In this document: positions 1 to 11,394 of the stretch, one piece after another
How the letters are laid out: each line of letters begins with the position of its first letter
How positions within the stretch are numbered: position 1 is the stretch's first letter
Source of the DNA: Orientallactaga sibirica
Lineage: Eukaryota > Chordata > Mammalia > Rodentia > Dipodidae
NCBI GenBank assembly: GCA_036365145.1
Contig: JAEOAD010002183.1
Span: 3,435,501-3,499,500, forward strand
Direction: 5' to 3'
DNA length: 64,000 nt
The notes under the pieces: generated by a model
What the model was told of the DNA's origin: nothing
What the model saw: only the letters and a program-made list of their open reading frames with translations
The model's database searches: none
Translations under genes and position numbers: made by a program

Positions 1-535
1 GAGTCAACATGAGCCCCTAGAGGGTGGGGACGTGGCTGCACCCACAGGAATGGCATCTGACCAGTGGAAGGTGGGTGAGGGTGGGACATTTTCTCACCTA
101 TCCCTGCTGTCCTTTCTTGGCCTTTCAAACCCACCACATCCCTCATCCCTTCCCTCTGCTTTTCTAGTCCCAGCAGGACTGTCCTTAGGGTTGGCACTAT
201 TAGAATGGCAGTGTCCCTAGTGGATGAGATGAAGGATGGAACAATGCAGATAAAGACCTGGGTTAGTTAGAAGGTGGGTTTAGGCGAGTCTGAATTACTC
301 GAGGGACCCATTAAATCATGCTGAGCCTGGTGGGAGCCTCCTGGGCTTGGCTCGAGGGAGAAGGTCTGCTTGAGGCCCAGGCCTGTAGGATTGGCTTGCC
401 ATAAGGATGGCTCTGGCCACTCTGCAATCCCAAAGTCCAGTTGCTTCCCATTGTCCACTGACAAAGTAAAACTCCTCAGCTCCTTCCCTATCCATCCCAC
501 ATCACCCCCTTTACTTGTATGAACAGTGATGAATT

Positions 536-760
536 ACACACTTGGGCTCGGGAGCCACTCTCCTAGTCCAAAGCCTGCTTGGCCACTAGCAAGTTGTGTG
601 ACACTTACTTAGAACTCTCACTTAACCTCTGAATGCCTCAGTTCCCACAACTATAAAATGCAGACACTACTTGTGTTTCTCTCATGGTGTTATGTAAAGC
701 TTAAATGCTTAGACATAGCAATTATCTTAGAAACTATTAGGAGTTCTTATTACCAGGGAT
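536..760 (+). repeat. MIR SINE
   Basis: The sequence follows the MIR core: tgtgtgacacttac, then cttaacctctgaatgcctcagtt, a 'tataaaatgcaga' segment and an A/T-rich end. It is an old, diverged copy. Positions 1-535 to its left hold no exon I can recognise. Confidence 0.7.
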
Positions 761-769
761 GGGGAGGAA

Positions 770-1735
770 GGCAGAGACGAATCTTCTCCAGATCCCAGCT
801 GGCTTCATTGTCCTTACAGAGACTCCCATCAATCCACATGAGGGTAGTCAGCCCTCGCCTGGGTGCCTCCCTGGGTTAAGGTCCCCAGAGAGATAGGGCC
901 AAGACCACCCACAGATGGTGAGAATCTGGAGGCTCTGTCATGGGGAGGGAAGACTCTGACTGTGGGATGGGTGCATTGTGTTTTTGGTGTGAGACCCCTG
1001 AGGCCTGGTGAATTCCCAGGGCCTGGTTCTGGGTCTTGGTTTCCATGCACTTGTAAAGGATCATCGTGCCTTCTCCTTTCTCAGAGGAAATGAACACAAA
1101 AAATGACCCTGGAAGAATTTGGTTCTCAAAACAGCTGAGGCCTACATCCTTTTCTGTGTCTGAGGCCCCAGGAAGAAGCTCATGGTGATGAAGTAGTGAT
1201 GGAGGCTTCCACACAAGACTATGCTGGGGAGGGTGTGCTTTCAGCCACTGGCTGCTGATCCCAGGATGGGACACGTGGGCCATTCCCTCACAAAGTCAAG
1301 GCTTTGCAACAGTGGTTTGAGGTGTTGATATACTTGGCTACCCCTGATCTTAGAGGAGGGCCTGCTCCCTGTGGGTGTTAATGAGAAGATAGTCTCTGTG
1401 TTTATCTCATAGACCTGTGAGGGCTTTTGTTGTCCTTCAAGACAGGGGAGCAAAAGGCACTTTCTACAGCCTTAATGGCAAGGTGGAGGGCCCTGGCCTC
1501 CACACACCTGGGTATGTGGGATGACCCACAGAATGATCTGGAATGCATTTAAAGAAAGCACATTTCTAGGTCTGACCTCAGACCTACAGCACAGAGTCTT
1601 GAGAATGAGGTCAACCGTCACTCCAGCTCTCAGCATCACATCCTTTGGTGCTCTAAAGCACCTTCAGATTGTATTGCTTTTTGGATGGATTTTAAACAAA
1701 TGCTTTATTTTAGGTGGAGTGAAAACGTCAAGATT
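770..1735. other. Unassigned intronic or downstream sequence
   Basis: No exon consistent with the ERICH6 phase and no clear repeat was seen. Several open frames on both strands look like chance. The expected next ERICH6 exon, which would start by completing a Trp codon, was searched for here without success. Confidence 0.4.
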
Positions 1736-1737
1736 TG

Positions 1738-1901
1738 GGCTGGAGATATGGCTTAGTGGTTAAGGTGCTTGCCTGCAAAGCCCAAGAACCCTAAGGTTTG
1801 ATTTCCCAGTACCCATGTAAACCAGATGTACGAGAAGGCACATGCATCTGGAGTTCGTTTGCAGTGGCTAGAGGCCCTGGCATGCCCGTTCTCTCTATCT
1901 G

Positions 1902-1938
<37 letters not shown>

Positions 1939-1965
1939 CCTCTCAAATAAATAAATAATATTTAA
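1738..1965 (+). repeat. tRNA-derived (ID-like) SINE
   Basis: It begins with the RNA polymerase III-type head 'ctggagatatggcttagtgg', has the family body (aagcccaagaacc, ccagatgta, agtggctagaggccctgg), then a CT repeat and an 'aaataaataaataa' tail. Confidence 0.9.
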
Positions 1966-1974
1966 AAAAACTAA

Positions 1975-2130
1975 TTTTATTTTATTTTTTAAACTTTTTT
2001 ATTTTTATTTTTATTGACAACTTCTTTAATTGTAGACAATATTCCATGGTACTTCCCTCCCTCCCCCCTCTTTCCCCTTTGAAACTTCACTCTCCATCAT
2101 AGCCCCTCCTCCTTTCCATCAGTCTCTCAA
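1975..2130 (-). repeat. L1 3' end, antisense
   Basis: Starting with T-rich sequence and 'attgacaacttctttaattg', this is the reverse of the L1 3' tail seen in sense at 9448-9540 and 20342-20442 (agaagttgtcaataaaa). Only the last 150 bases of the element are present. Confidence 0.65.
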
Positions 2131-2568
2131 AAACTAATTTTAAAATGTCAAGTTTATTTATTTACTTATTTTTATATATAATGGGGCAAGTGGCTTATCC
2201 TCCAATCTTAAATGTCTTCATCAATACAATGAAATTGTCCCTAGATTTCTCTTTTGGCCCTCCAACTGAATGTCATTTGAGAGAAGGGACCCTGATGTGT
2301 GTTTCCAGATAAGATTTATGATAATTAACTGAGTTTTTTTTTCCCCCAATGAACCAGTGCTACTTACACCCAGGACCTGACTTCAGACAGCATTTTCTAT
2401 ACAAATGACCCTCAGGCGAGCAGATACTACCTAGAACAAAGAAGTTAACCAGGAAATGGTGTTTGAAAGGCCTGGAGAAAACATTCTTGAATGTAAATCA
2501 AGGCCTGGAGAGTGAAAATATCCACTTTCAGAATTATAAATGGAAGTTTGGCTTTGACTGTCAGAAAG

Positions 2569-2761
2569 AAAGTATAAATTGACCCAAGATAATCTACGTC
2601 TTCTTCACCAAGAGCACTTCGCATGCAAGGGGAAGGCGAACTCCCAAAGGAAGAGAGCTGTCGCTTGCCTCAGAGAGGCCGAGGAAACGGCTGAGGTGAC
2701 CACCTACCTTGAACTGCTAAGATGAGCTTTTCCACCATTACTAGAATCGGGAACTGAAGAA
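2569..2761 (+). promoter_or_regulatory. Possible antisense promoter and first exon
   Basis: A TATA-like GTATAAATTG at about 2570 is followed by about 160 bases without repeats and then a strong plus-strand splice donor, GAAGAA|GTAAGTG, at 2761/2762. The only ATG in between (2722) opens 11 codons. It could be the first exon of a non-coding RNA antisense to ERICH6. No transcript evidence is available here. Confidence 0.25.
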
Positions 2762-2796
2762 GTAAGTGTGGTTATAATAAAATACTTGGATTTCTA

Positions 2797-2912
2797 GGTA
2801 GTGTCTTGCTGTATGTAGTCTAGGCTGCCTCAAACTTATGGCAGTCCTCCTGCCTCTGCCCCCCTCCCCGCTCCAGTGCTGGAATTAAAGGTGTGCACCA
2901 CCACACCCCGCT
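2797..2912 (-). repeat. B1-type SINE, antisense
   Basis: A diverged 7SL-derived SINE in reverse: gtcttgctgtatgtagtctaggctg, then agtgctggaattaaaggtgtgcaccacc. Confidence 0.75.
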
Positions 2913-3082
2913 GAGGATTGCTTTTTGACTGTGGATTCTCTATACAGTTTGTGCATCTCCAAAGCCCTCACTTGGAAGAGGGGGCTAAGTGTCTTCTGAG
3001 GTAATTATCACAAGCCTATTCTTTTGGGAGGTATTTAGGAGATGAATCCAGCAGTTTGTGGTCACATGGTCCATGATTATTT

Positions 3083-3226
3083 TGTTTTTGTTTTGGTCAG
3101 GTTTTCACTCTAGGTCTGGCTGACCTGGAATTCACTATGTAGTCTCAGGGTGGCCTTGAACTCACACCAGTTCTCCTACCTCTGCCTCCTGAGTGCTGGA
3201 ATTAAAGCTGTGCACTACCACACCTG
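3083..3226 (-). repeat. B1-type SINE, antisense
   Basis: The reverse B1 body 'ctgacctggaattcactatg' and 'gagtgctggaattaaagc' are clear. It ends about 210 bases from the ERICH6 exon at 3438. Confidence 0.85.
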
Positions 3227-3436
3227 GATTCATGATGACTTTTTTACCCCTGGAAAAGCTGAGGCACCCCAAGGTACTTGTGCCTTCTTTGAGGGCAGGG
3301 ACTGTACTAGTCCTTCATGGCACCCCTTGTCCTGTTTCTGACATGTGAAAGTTGGGATATAGGGAAGGACTGATTTACACTTTACCACACAGCTTCTCTG
3401 TGGCCAGGGATATTGGAGACTCAGGACTCAAACTTA

Positions 3437-3894
<458 letters not shown>

Positions 3895-4087
3895 TCAGAG
3901 AATGGTGTGATCACAAGAGCACTTGGGGGTCTAGGGCTCTTTTGTCAGGGGTCTCCATCATCTTGGGGTTCCGTTACCTGACAGAAAGTGAAACCAGAGT
4001 CCACACTTGAATGCCACGTGACCCCACTGATCTACGTGTCTGCCTGCTCCCGAGTGTGCACATGCCTTCCTGCATATGATTCTTACC

Positions 4088-4140
4088 AGTGCACTACAAA
4101 CCCTCAGACCTTGGCTTACTTGTCTAAATGAGGAGGATAA
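4088..4140 (+). repeat. MIR fragment
   Basis: A short match to the MIR core (cagaccttggcttacttgtc, taaatgaggaggataa). Its reverse mimics a splice acceptor and donor. Confidence 0.5.
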
Positions 4141-4214
4141 GCTGGATCCGTGGTGTTCTGTGCGTATGTGCACATGTGTAGGTTTTAAGCTATCCTTTCA
4201 AACACCCAGATGCT

Positions 4215-4680
4215 TATTGCTTGTATTAATTTTCTGGGGTTGTGGTAACAAAATACCAAAACCCAGGTGCTTAGTATTACAGAAATATAGTCTCGCCATT
4301 GTAGAGGCTACAAGTGCGCAATAAAGATGTGGGTGGGGTCAACGCCTGGGGAAGCCACGAGAAAGACTGCCCCTTCCTCCCTCGGAGTGTTTGATGATAG
4401 AGCTCCATCCTTGATATTTCTGAACTTGTCGATCAATGAACTTGGTCTCTACGTCCTTCTCCACATAGTGATCTGTGTCCTTTGATGACCTTCTTGTAAG
4501 GACTCCAGTCAGCCTGAGCTTGGGTCATAGCCTGTGTTTTACTCCACTATTCCTCCACCTTAATGAACTAATCACATCCCCAAAGATAAGGCCACATTCT
4601 GGGGCTTTGGAAATTAGGACTTTTTTGAGGGGACATAATTCAACCCATAACATTCTTAAACTTAGGTTTTTAAGACCTAT
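4215..4680 (-). repeat. MaLR (MLT1-like) LTR, antisense
   Basis: The left part 'attaattttctggggttgtg' and 'caaaataccaaaaccc', and the right end 'gaggggacataattcaaccc', correspond to the reverse of an MLT1/MST-type LTR. The middle (4325-4480) is too diverged to follow. Confidence 0.6.
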
Positions 4681-4814
4681 TCTTGAATTAATGTTAGTAA
4701 ATTCTATTTTTCTAGGAAATTGTTCATTTTATGTAAATTTGGCATTTATTGCTATAAAATGCTGACATACACTATTTAAAAACTCTTTGTAGTTATGTCT
4801 CTGTCTCCATTCGT

Positions 4815-4927
4815 ATGTGTGTGTGTGTATATATGTATATATGTATGTATGTAATATATATATAATATATATATGTAATATATATATGTAATATATATGT
4901 ATGTGTATATATATGTATATATATATG

Positions 4928-4969
<42 letters not shown>

Positions 4970-4975
4970 TATTTA
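4815..4975. repeat. AT/GT-rich microsatellite
   Basis: (GT)n passing into long irregular (AT)n and 'tatatgta' units. Perfectly alternating TA runs of over 20 bases occur at about 4929-4960. Confidence 0.95.
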
Positions 4976-5319
4976 CATTTTCCCCATATTTTGTCTGGCT
5001 CCATCTTGCCTGGAAGCCTGCCTATTGTGCCAGTCTTTTCAGAGACCTGGTCTCTGCCTCGTTGCCCTGTCATTTCCTGGCCTCTTGTCACACCCTGTCC
5101 GCACTGACCATTCTGTTTTACCTTCGGATTGCTGCAGGTCTCGCTTGTTCTTTACTTCTCTGCCTTCTCGATCTGGATGCTAGCCCATTGGATTTTCACC
5201 TGTGTTCTTCATGATACTCCTCTCCTTCCTACATGATATGAGCAGCTAAAACTGTCAGGTTCCTCTCAAAATGCTGTGCTCGTTGACCCCAGGAGTGTAG
5301 ATTTTTATTTACTTATTTG

Positions 5320-5601
5320 ATGAGAGTGGGGGTGCACATGTGCATATGTGTGACCGCCAGACAACAACCTCTTGAGAAGTTTTTCTTGAGAAAGATCTCT
5401 CCCTAACGTAGCATTCACCCATTCGGATAGACTGGCTGGCCAGCGAGCTCCAGGGCATGCTTGTCCCTGCCTTCTCAGTGCTGAGTTATAAGTAGGTGCC
5501 ACTAGACCTGGCTTATTTATATTTTTAGGTGGGTCCTGGGGATCTAACTCAGGTACTCATGCCTGCAAAGCACTTTACCAACTGAGCTATCTCTCTAGCC
5601 T
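5320..5601 (-). repeat. B4-like SINE, antisense
   Basis: Reverse of the B1-plus-tRNA composite: 'gactggctggccagcgagctc', 'cttctcagtgctgagttata', then 'ggtgggtcctggggatctaa' and 'ccaactgagctatctctcta'. Confidence 0.75.
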
Positions 5602-6435
5602 TGATATTTATTTTTCATCTTTGCTACATTTTAAAATATTCGCAATGACCAATATGATTTTTTATTTGACAAATAAGTAATTTACAAACATGACATTTGT
5701 CATTATATACAGTGCCTTTGGTTATGTATTTCTCACTAGTCATTGCCATGCATTGGAGCACGAGCACATAGTGTCAGTGATATCTCTTCAGTGTTTGTTG
5801 AGCTTTGTTTTGTGGCCTAATGTACGCCCACTCATTGCCATGTCCCACAAGTGCTTGGAAAGAGTATATGTTCCTGTGGAGTATGGGAAGAACGTGGAGC
5901 TGCTAGGCTAACTGGAATAAGGTCTGCTTGGTACATTGCGAGTGAGTTCATGGAGCTGAGAGGCTGACATCTTCTTTCCGATGGGAGCCCCTTTCTCTGT
6001 GTGTCAGAGTGTGCGGTGGTCACATGGCCTCTGTTTTTGCATGTAGTCCCAAGTGATAGAGCTGTGCTGAGCACCTTGGGCCTTGTTTGCAAATCAGAAG
6101 AATTCACTTTGGTGAATTTGGACCCAGCGGAAGTCTACTGCCCAGCTCCCTTGCAGCAGAGTGGGGTCATGTGGAATTCAGGTGTGGACTCTGGCTTTAC
6201 TTCCTGTCCAGGTAGCTGAACACAGAACTCCAAGATGGTGGAGACCCTGATAAATGGACCCCAGATCTCCATGACCCATCTTGGAGGAAAACCACTGAAA
6301 AGAGCTCCAAGAATGAAATAAGTGGACATAATATGAGGCAAGAGGTATGTGTAGTGTATTAAACCACTTAGCTTTGGGAAAGAATGTTTGCTTCAGTGGC
6401 TAATGAGCACTAACCTGGCTGACCCAGCTTTGTGT
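5602..6435. other. Unassigned intron sequence
   Basis: Intron between the exons at 11372 and 3846. No exon and no confidently classified repeat, although the A/T-rich left half looks like decayed transposon sequence. Confidence 0.4.
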
Positions 6436-6439
6436 GCTT

Positions 6440-6765
6440 GCCAGGAGGTTCTGTATTGCTTTGAACAAATGCCTGACCACAAGCAACCTAAGGAAGGAAA
6501 AGGTTTCTCCTGGCTCACAGTTTGGGATCACAGTCCATCATGGCAGGGAAGGCATGGCAGCCAGAGCAGGAAGCAGAAACGACAGGAAATGGGGCCAGGA
6601 TACAAAACTTCAAGGTGCACTCCAAGGGACCCACTTCCTCCAGCAAGGCTCCACCTGCTGAGGTTCCGCAACCTCACCAAGCAGGGTTAGCTGATGGGGA
6701 TCCAGCGTTCCCACACATAAGCCTATGGAGGCCATTTCACATCCAAACCACAACGGGCTGTATGC
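6440..6765 (-). repeat. Rodent interspersed repeat, antisense (family uncertain)
   Basis: Contains 'ctcctggctcacagtttggg', 'ccatcatggcagggaaggca' and ends 'gaggccatttcacatccaaa'. The same order of segments occurs at 54020-54320 and, more loosely, at 24365-24790. It behaves like an LTR or DNA-transposon repeat; I cannot name it with confidence. Confidence 0.55.
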
Positions 6766-6774
6766 AATGAGCTG

Positions 6775-7130
6775 ATGCTGTTGTTCGGTTCTTAAATTTC
6801 CCCTTGAAGCCCATGTATTGAAGGTGTACACCCCAGCTGAGGGCACCACGGGACGTGTGCAAGCTTAAGGAGGTGGGGCCTAATTAGAAGAAGAAGTGTT
6901 ATGGGGGCCTGGGCCCTCATCGTTGGGCTTCCTGCTTACCACAGGTGAGTTCCTTTGCTCGGCCATACTTCCTGCTATGATAGACCACTTTACCACAGGC
7001 CTGAAGCCACGGGGCCAAACAATCAAGGTCTCCGAAACCATGATTCAAAGTAAATATTCATAAACCTTTCCTTTTTTTAAGTTGATTATGTCAGGTAGTT
7101 TGCTATAGTGGTTCAAAGCTGACTAACATA
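6775..7130 (+). repeat. MaLR-like LTR, sense
   Basis: Pieces such as 'aggaggtggggcctaattag', 'gcctgaagccacggggccaa' and the end 'gtggttcaaagctgactaac' fit a decayed MaLR-type LTR. Confidence 0.5.
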
Positions 7131-7357
7131 TTTGAGTACTCAAGCCAGTTCTCTGTTCCTGTCTCTCACGGATGTCCTGAGGGAAAGGCCTCAGCCTTTG
7201 TGCTTATTCGGCTTTGCTGGTTTTCTCCCATACTTGCTCTGAGTTCATACATGAAACAGTACTTGGCCCAATAACCTTTCCCATTTGCCTTCTGGATCTA
7301 CGCGCAAGGCTGCTCAGCCGTAAACTGGAGAGCTCCATCACCCTGCTCTTTATTTTT

Positions 7358-7505
7358 ATTTTTGGTTTTTCCAGGTAGGGTCTCACTGTATCTCAGGCTG
7401 ACCCGGAATTCACTCTGTAGTCTCAGGGTGGCCTCAAGCTCACATGATCCTCCTACTTCTCTCTCCCAAGTGCTGGGATTAAAGGCATGTGCCACCACGC
7501 CTGGC
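7358..7505 (-). repeat. B1-type SINE, antisense
   Basis: Well preserved: 'ccaggtagggtctcactgta', 'ctgacccggaattcactctg', 'gtgctgggattaaaggcatg', 'ccaccacgcctggc'. Confidence 0.92.
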
Positions 7506-7546
7506 CCTGCCCTTTATTGGTGGTAATCAAGAGTAGATGATGTGAG

Positions 7547-7755
7547 GGCTGGAGAAATGGCTCAGCAGTTAAGGTTCTTGCCTGCAAATCCTAACAACTA
7601 GGGTTTGATTCCCCAGTACCCACATAAAGCCAGATGCACAAGGTGGTGTATGTGTCTGGAGTTTGTTTTCAATGGCTGGAGGCACTGGAGTGCCCATTCT
7701 CTCTCTATCTGCCTCTTTCTTGCTCTCAAATAAATAAATGAATAAAATATTTTTA
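7547..7755 (+). repeat. tRNA-derived (ID-like) SINE
   Basis: Head 'gggctggagaaatggctcag', body 'gcctgcaaatcc...gattccccagtacccacata', CT-rich part, tail 'aaataaataaatgaataaaa'. Confidence 0.92.
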
Positions 7756-7769
7756 AAAGTTTCAGGTTT

Positions 7770-8420
7770 TAAAGCAGATCAAGCCCAAATTGAATAGAAA
7801 TAAGATTCCCGTACGCCCCATTCCCACCCTAGCCTCTCCTCCAGCGCCATTGCCAGAATGGCACACTTGTCGCAGTCAGTGAATCTACATTTGCACATCG
7901 TTACCACCTCAGATCCACAGCTCACATTAGGTTTCATCTTGAGGTTATACATTCTGTGAGTTTGGACAAACATACAATGACATGTGTCCATCACTGTGAT
8001 GTCACACAGAATAGATTCCCCCTGGAAATCCTCTGTTCTGCTCTGCCCTTCCCCACTAGTCCCTTCTACCATGGACATTACTGCTTCCATGGTTTCTCAG
8101 CTGCCTGGGGCTGTGCAGCTCAGCCTTTGCAGACTGGCGGCTTCTACTTAGTGAGGCACATTTAAGCTTTCTCCATGTCTCTTCCTGGCTTAGCAGTGCT
8201 CTTGTCTTTTCCTTTCTTCCTTCGCCCCCTTCCTCCCTCCCTTCCCTCTCTTGTTATATGACCCAGACTCACCTGTAACTCCTGATCTTCCAGCCTCAGT
8301 CTCTCCAGTGCTGGGATTATAGGCATGAACTACCATGCCCAGATTGATAATTCATTCCTTTTAATGTTTTATTGTATGGGTGTACTACAGGCTATTCATG
8401 GTATAACTGATTGTTTTTGA
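7770..8420 (-). repeat. Ancient L1 3' fragment with B1 insertion
   Basis: 'gttatacattctgtgagttt', 'ggacaaacatacaatgacat' and 'cacatttaagctttctccat' are the familiar reverse of an old mammalian L1 3' region. A B1 copy (8250-8342) interrupts it and the flank resumes with 'attgataattcattcctttt'. Confidence 0.6.
8250..8342 (-). repeat. B1-type SINE, antisense
   Basis: 'gtgctgggattataggcatg' and 'actaccatgccca' mark the 5' part of a reversed B1 inside an L1 fragment. Confidence 0.75.
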
Positions 8421-8555
8421 GGTAGGGTCTCACTCTAGCCCAGGCTGATCTGGAATTCCTTATGTAGTCTCAGGGTAGCCTTGAACTCACAGTGATCCTC
8501 CTATCTCTGCCTCCCAAGTGTTGGGATTAAAAGTGTGCACTACCATGCCCTGCAG
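8412..8555 (-). repeat. B1-type SINE, antisense
   Basis: 'tgaggtagggtctcactcta', 'gctgatctggaattccttat', 'gtgttgggattaaaagtgtg'. Complete body. Confidence 0.9.
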
Positions 8556-9241
8556 TATAATTGCTTTGTATATGGACTCTAATTTGCGAGGGAAGGAATG
8601 CATAATTATAGTATGTAGTTGCTCTATTGTACTCCCCCACTTCAGTGGCTTAACACAGGCCCTCTGTGCAGGTGGAAGGATCTCAAACAGTCCTGTTAAA
8701 ATCTGGGTGGATGTGCCAATAACCCACACAGGAAGCTGTACCTCAACACAGCTGATACACTTTTTGTCTGTGTTCACACCGTGTATGATCCCCAAGGCTC
8801 TCTGATGTTGTGGGTGCCTCAGCTGAGCCAAAGAAAACCCAAGAACAAGCTGCTCCCAGCGAGAACACTATCACAGTCACGTCTACCTTCATCTTCTTCT
8901 GAGTCCATTCTGTATCTACTTCGATTTTCTGCTCAGAACAAGAAGGAGAAACATCCTCTTCCATGTTTTGGGCCTCTGGCTCCTTGGGCTTGAGTTCGGT
9001 GGACATACGGTAGGTGAAGGTGGTCAACTCTGCCAACTTCTGACCTGCCAGTCAATGATTGCATAACAGCTGCATTCAGTACAACTGGATCAGTCTGAGT
9101 GGCGGCGACAAAGAGAAAGGAAACAGACCTACCTCTCAAGGTGCCAAGTGGTCTAGATACAGCAGAATGCTAACTACAGAGCACTCAGTACTGCAGCATG
9201 GAGCCTCAGCTGGTCAACGAATATCAAAAGAGCCAGGGACA

Positions 9242-9447
9242 GGGCTGGAGAGATGGCTTAGCAGTTAAGGTGCTTGCCTGCGAAGCCTAAAGACCTATGT
9301 TCGACTCTCCAGATCCCACGTAAGCCAGATGGACAAAGGTGAGGCAAGCACAAAGTAGCACATGCCATTAGGTGGCACAAGCATCTGGAGTTTGATTTCA
9401 GTGGCTGAGGCCCTGGCATACCAATTTCTCTCTCTCTCTCTAAAATA
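9242..9447 (+). repeat. tRNA-derived SINE, long subfamily
   Basis: The standard head is followed by an extra block 'gtgaggcaagcacaaagtag' and 'aggtggcacaagc', shared with the copy at 17325-17530. It runs directly into an L1 3' tail at 9448. Confidence 0.9.
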
Positions 9448-9545
9448 ATGGAGTTCTAAAGTCGAATGGGGGGAGGTGAGGGAAATATCATTTTGTATGT
9501 AAGTATAGAAGTTGTCAATAAAAAATAATTAAAAAAGAAAAAATA
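9448..9545 (+). repeat. L1 3' tail joined to SINE
   Basis: It starts at 'ggagttctaaag', passes 'aatggggggaggtgaggg' and ends 'agaagttgtcaataaaaa' plus an A-rich tail. The copy at 20342 starts at the same base. Confidence 0.75.
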
Positions 9546-9751
9546 AATAATAAATAAACTAACAACAACAACAAAAAAGAGCCAGTGGGTCTGGAGGGCA
9601 AAGTTGAGAGCCTTGTAAGCTTTATAATGGATGTGGACATTTTCTTTATGGTCATAGTGTTCTACAAAGAGTTTTGAAAAGAATATGGTGAAACAATGTG
9701 GAGAAAGATCTGAAAACAGATAGGAGCCAGGAAGAATAAAATTTCAGGGGA

Positions 9752-9875
9752 ATCTAGGCAAGATGGCACATGCCTTTAATCCTAGCTGTTGCTGTGAGTT
9801 CAAGGCCAATCTGGAGCTAGAGTGAATTCCAGGTCTGCCTGGGCTAGAGTGAGATATTCCCTTGAAAAAATTAAA
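9752..9875 (+). repeat. B1-type SINE, sense
   Basis: 'tgcctttaatcctagctgtt', 'ggagctagagtgaattccag' and 'gggctagagtgagatattcc'. A shortened copy. Confidence 0.8.
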
Positions 9876-9995
9876 AAAATTTTTTCAGGGAAAAGATGAT
9901 GGTAGCAGACCCTTAGCTATCTTAAGATAGTTGTGCCAGCACCTGTACCATTACTCTGAAGTGATACATGCATACTGCCTGCCTGACACTATACA

Positions 9996-9997
<2 letters not shown>

Positions 9998-10044
<47 letters not shown>
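9998..10044. repeat. (CA)n microsatellite
   Basis: About 23 uninterrupted CA units. Confidence 0.98.
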
Positions 10045-10046
<2 letters not shown>

Positions 10047-10619
10047 GCTGGCCAGGATATCTGTGTCTTTTTCAGAAATGAGCTTAGTGCTTTGACTCAG
10101 GTGGAACACAGCACTGGAGTGCTTGCCTCCCTTTCCCTAGCATTCATGACTCTGGGTTTCATCCCAGCACCACAAGAAAACAAAGAACTTTGCATTTTGA
10201 TGGTTCACAATACAACTTGTGTAATGTTCTCCTTTTTGTCAAACTGGATAGTTCTGGGGAGGAAATACTACCTTATTTGAGGGTCCAAGTGCAAAATGAA
10301 ACCATAGGGACCCCACTAAAATCACCAAGACATTCAAGAGAATAACAGCCGAGCTTGAAACCAAGCACAGGCCCCTTTTAGGGACAGAAACTTTGTGTGT
10401 TTGCATAACTTTGCATGGAAACTGCAGTGTTCAAAGATGTGGGAGGTGTGTGCCAACAACACAGAATAATGGGCTGGACACAAAAAGCAAGTGAGGTGCA
10501 TCCCAAAGGTGGATAGAGATCTCTTTGGGACTGGCTATAGCAGGAGCAGGAAGGGGCTGTATCACCTAGAAGTATTACATGACTGTACATGAAGCTTAAG
10601 CCTGCCAGGCTTCAGTGGT

Positions 10620-10730
10620 TCAGAGAAAGTGTCCCATCCATCCAAGAAGTACTCATTGGGTACCTATCATGTACCTGGCATGCAAAGGTTCTAGGTAAGA
10701 GCTGAATTATGAACAGTAGACAAGTTTGAC
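10620..10730 (+). repeat. L2/MIR-class fragment
   Basis: 'gtactcattgggtacctatc', 'atgtacctggcatgcaaagg' and 'gaacagtagacaag' follow the common mammalian 'gagcacctactatgtgcca' repeat. A related piece is at 57975-58090. Confidence 0.45.
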
Positions 10731-10971
10731 GCCTGCTGTGTTTCTGCTGCCAAGGATCTGAAGACCTCTCCTTGCTTCGGGGCACCCTCCTGTGTGAGAG
10801 GGTGGTCCCTTCCGCTCTGGTAACTGCAGATGTCAATTTATCTTTCCTATCCCCTAACTCCAATAGGGACATGAGGCTTAAACAGCTCCTGCCCCATTTT
10901 CTTCTCCAGACACACTGGCATAAATATGCCCAGTGGACATGCTCTGGAGTGTGGCTTTTTCATTCAATGAC

Positions 10972-11022
10972 TGGGTGAGCTTGGGCAAGCTACTTACTTC
11001 CATGGACCTCAGTTTCTTTTAA
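10972..11022 (+). repeat. MIR fragment
   Basis: 'gtgagcttgggcaagctact' followed by 'tggacctcagtttc' is the MIR core. Confidence 0.7.
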
Positions 11023-11258
11023 ATATTTTAATTTACTTGCAACTGAGTGATCTAGATAGATTAGATGATAGATAGATGATAGATAGATAGATGATAGATA
11101 ATAGATGGGTGTGCCAGGGCCTCTTGCTACTGCAAATGATAATGGATGCATGTGCCACTTTGTGCATCTGGCTTTGTGTGGGTACTGGGGATTTGAACCA
11201 GGCCCTGCAGACTTTGCAAGCAAGCACCTTTAACTGCTCAGCCATATCCCCAGCCCCT
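11023..11258 (-). repeat. tRNA-derived SINE, antisense, with GATA repeat
   Basis: Reverse body 'gtgtgccagggcctcttgct', 'gtgcatctggctttgtgtgg' and end 'ctgctcagccatatccccag'. A (GATA)n-like run at 11055-11105 has replaced the usual GA repeat. Confidence 0.85.
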
Positions 11259-11371
11259 GGGCCTCAGCTTTCCCTCCTTCACATGGCTATGAAGATGTGA
11301 ATCAGACAATGTTTATGAAGCTACCAGCTCACAGCAGTTATTTCCTCACAGTTAGGTCAGGGTTTACTCAC

Positions 11372-11394
11372 TACCAGGGGGAGAGGAGCACAAT
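11372..11394 (-). CDS. ERICH6: ERICH6 23-nt microexon
   Basis: Only 23 nt long, but bounded by a strong acceptor (CTTTGGTTTCCCTCTGCAG) and a strong donor (GGTA|GTGAGTAAA). It changes the phase from 1 to 0, exactly what is needed between the exons at 12014 and 3846, and encodes (D)CAPLPLV. The junction then reads [20 protein letters not shown], giving a plausible lead into the FAM194 domain. Confidence 0.6.

Noticed and set aside
1738..1800. tRNA genes at the heads of the many SINEs
   Set aside because: The 'ggctggagagatggctta' heads are tRNA-derived SINE promoters, not folded functional tRNAs.
4088..4140. Acceptor/donor pair on the minus strand
   Set aside because: The sequence is a MIR fragment; the splice-like signals come from the repeat.
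8487..9139. Cluster of minus-strand open frames of 68-114 codons, possibly a processed pseudogene
   Set aside because: No domain or protein could be recognised, no poly(A) tail or target duplication was seen, and part of it overlaps B1 sequence.
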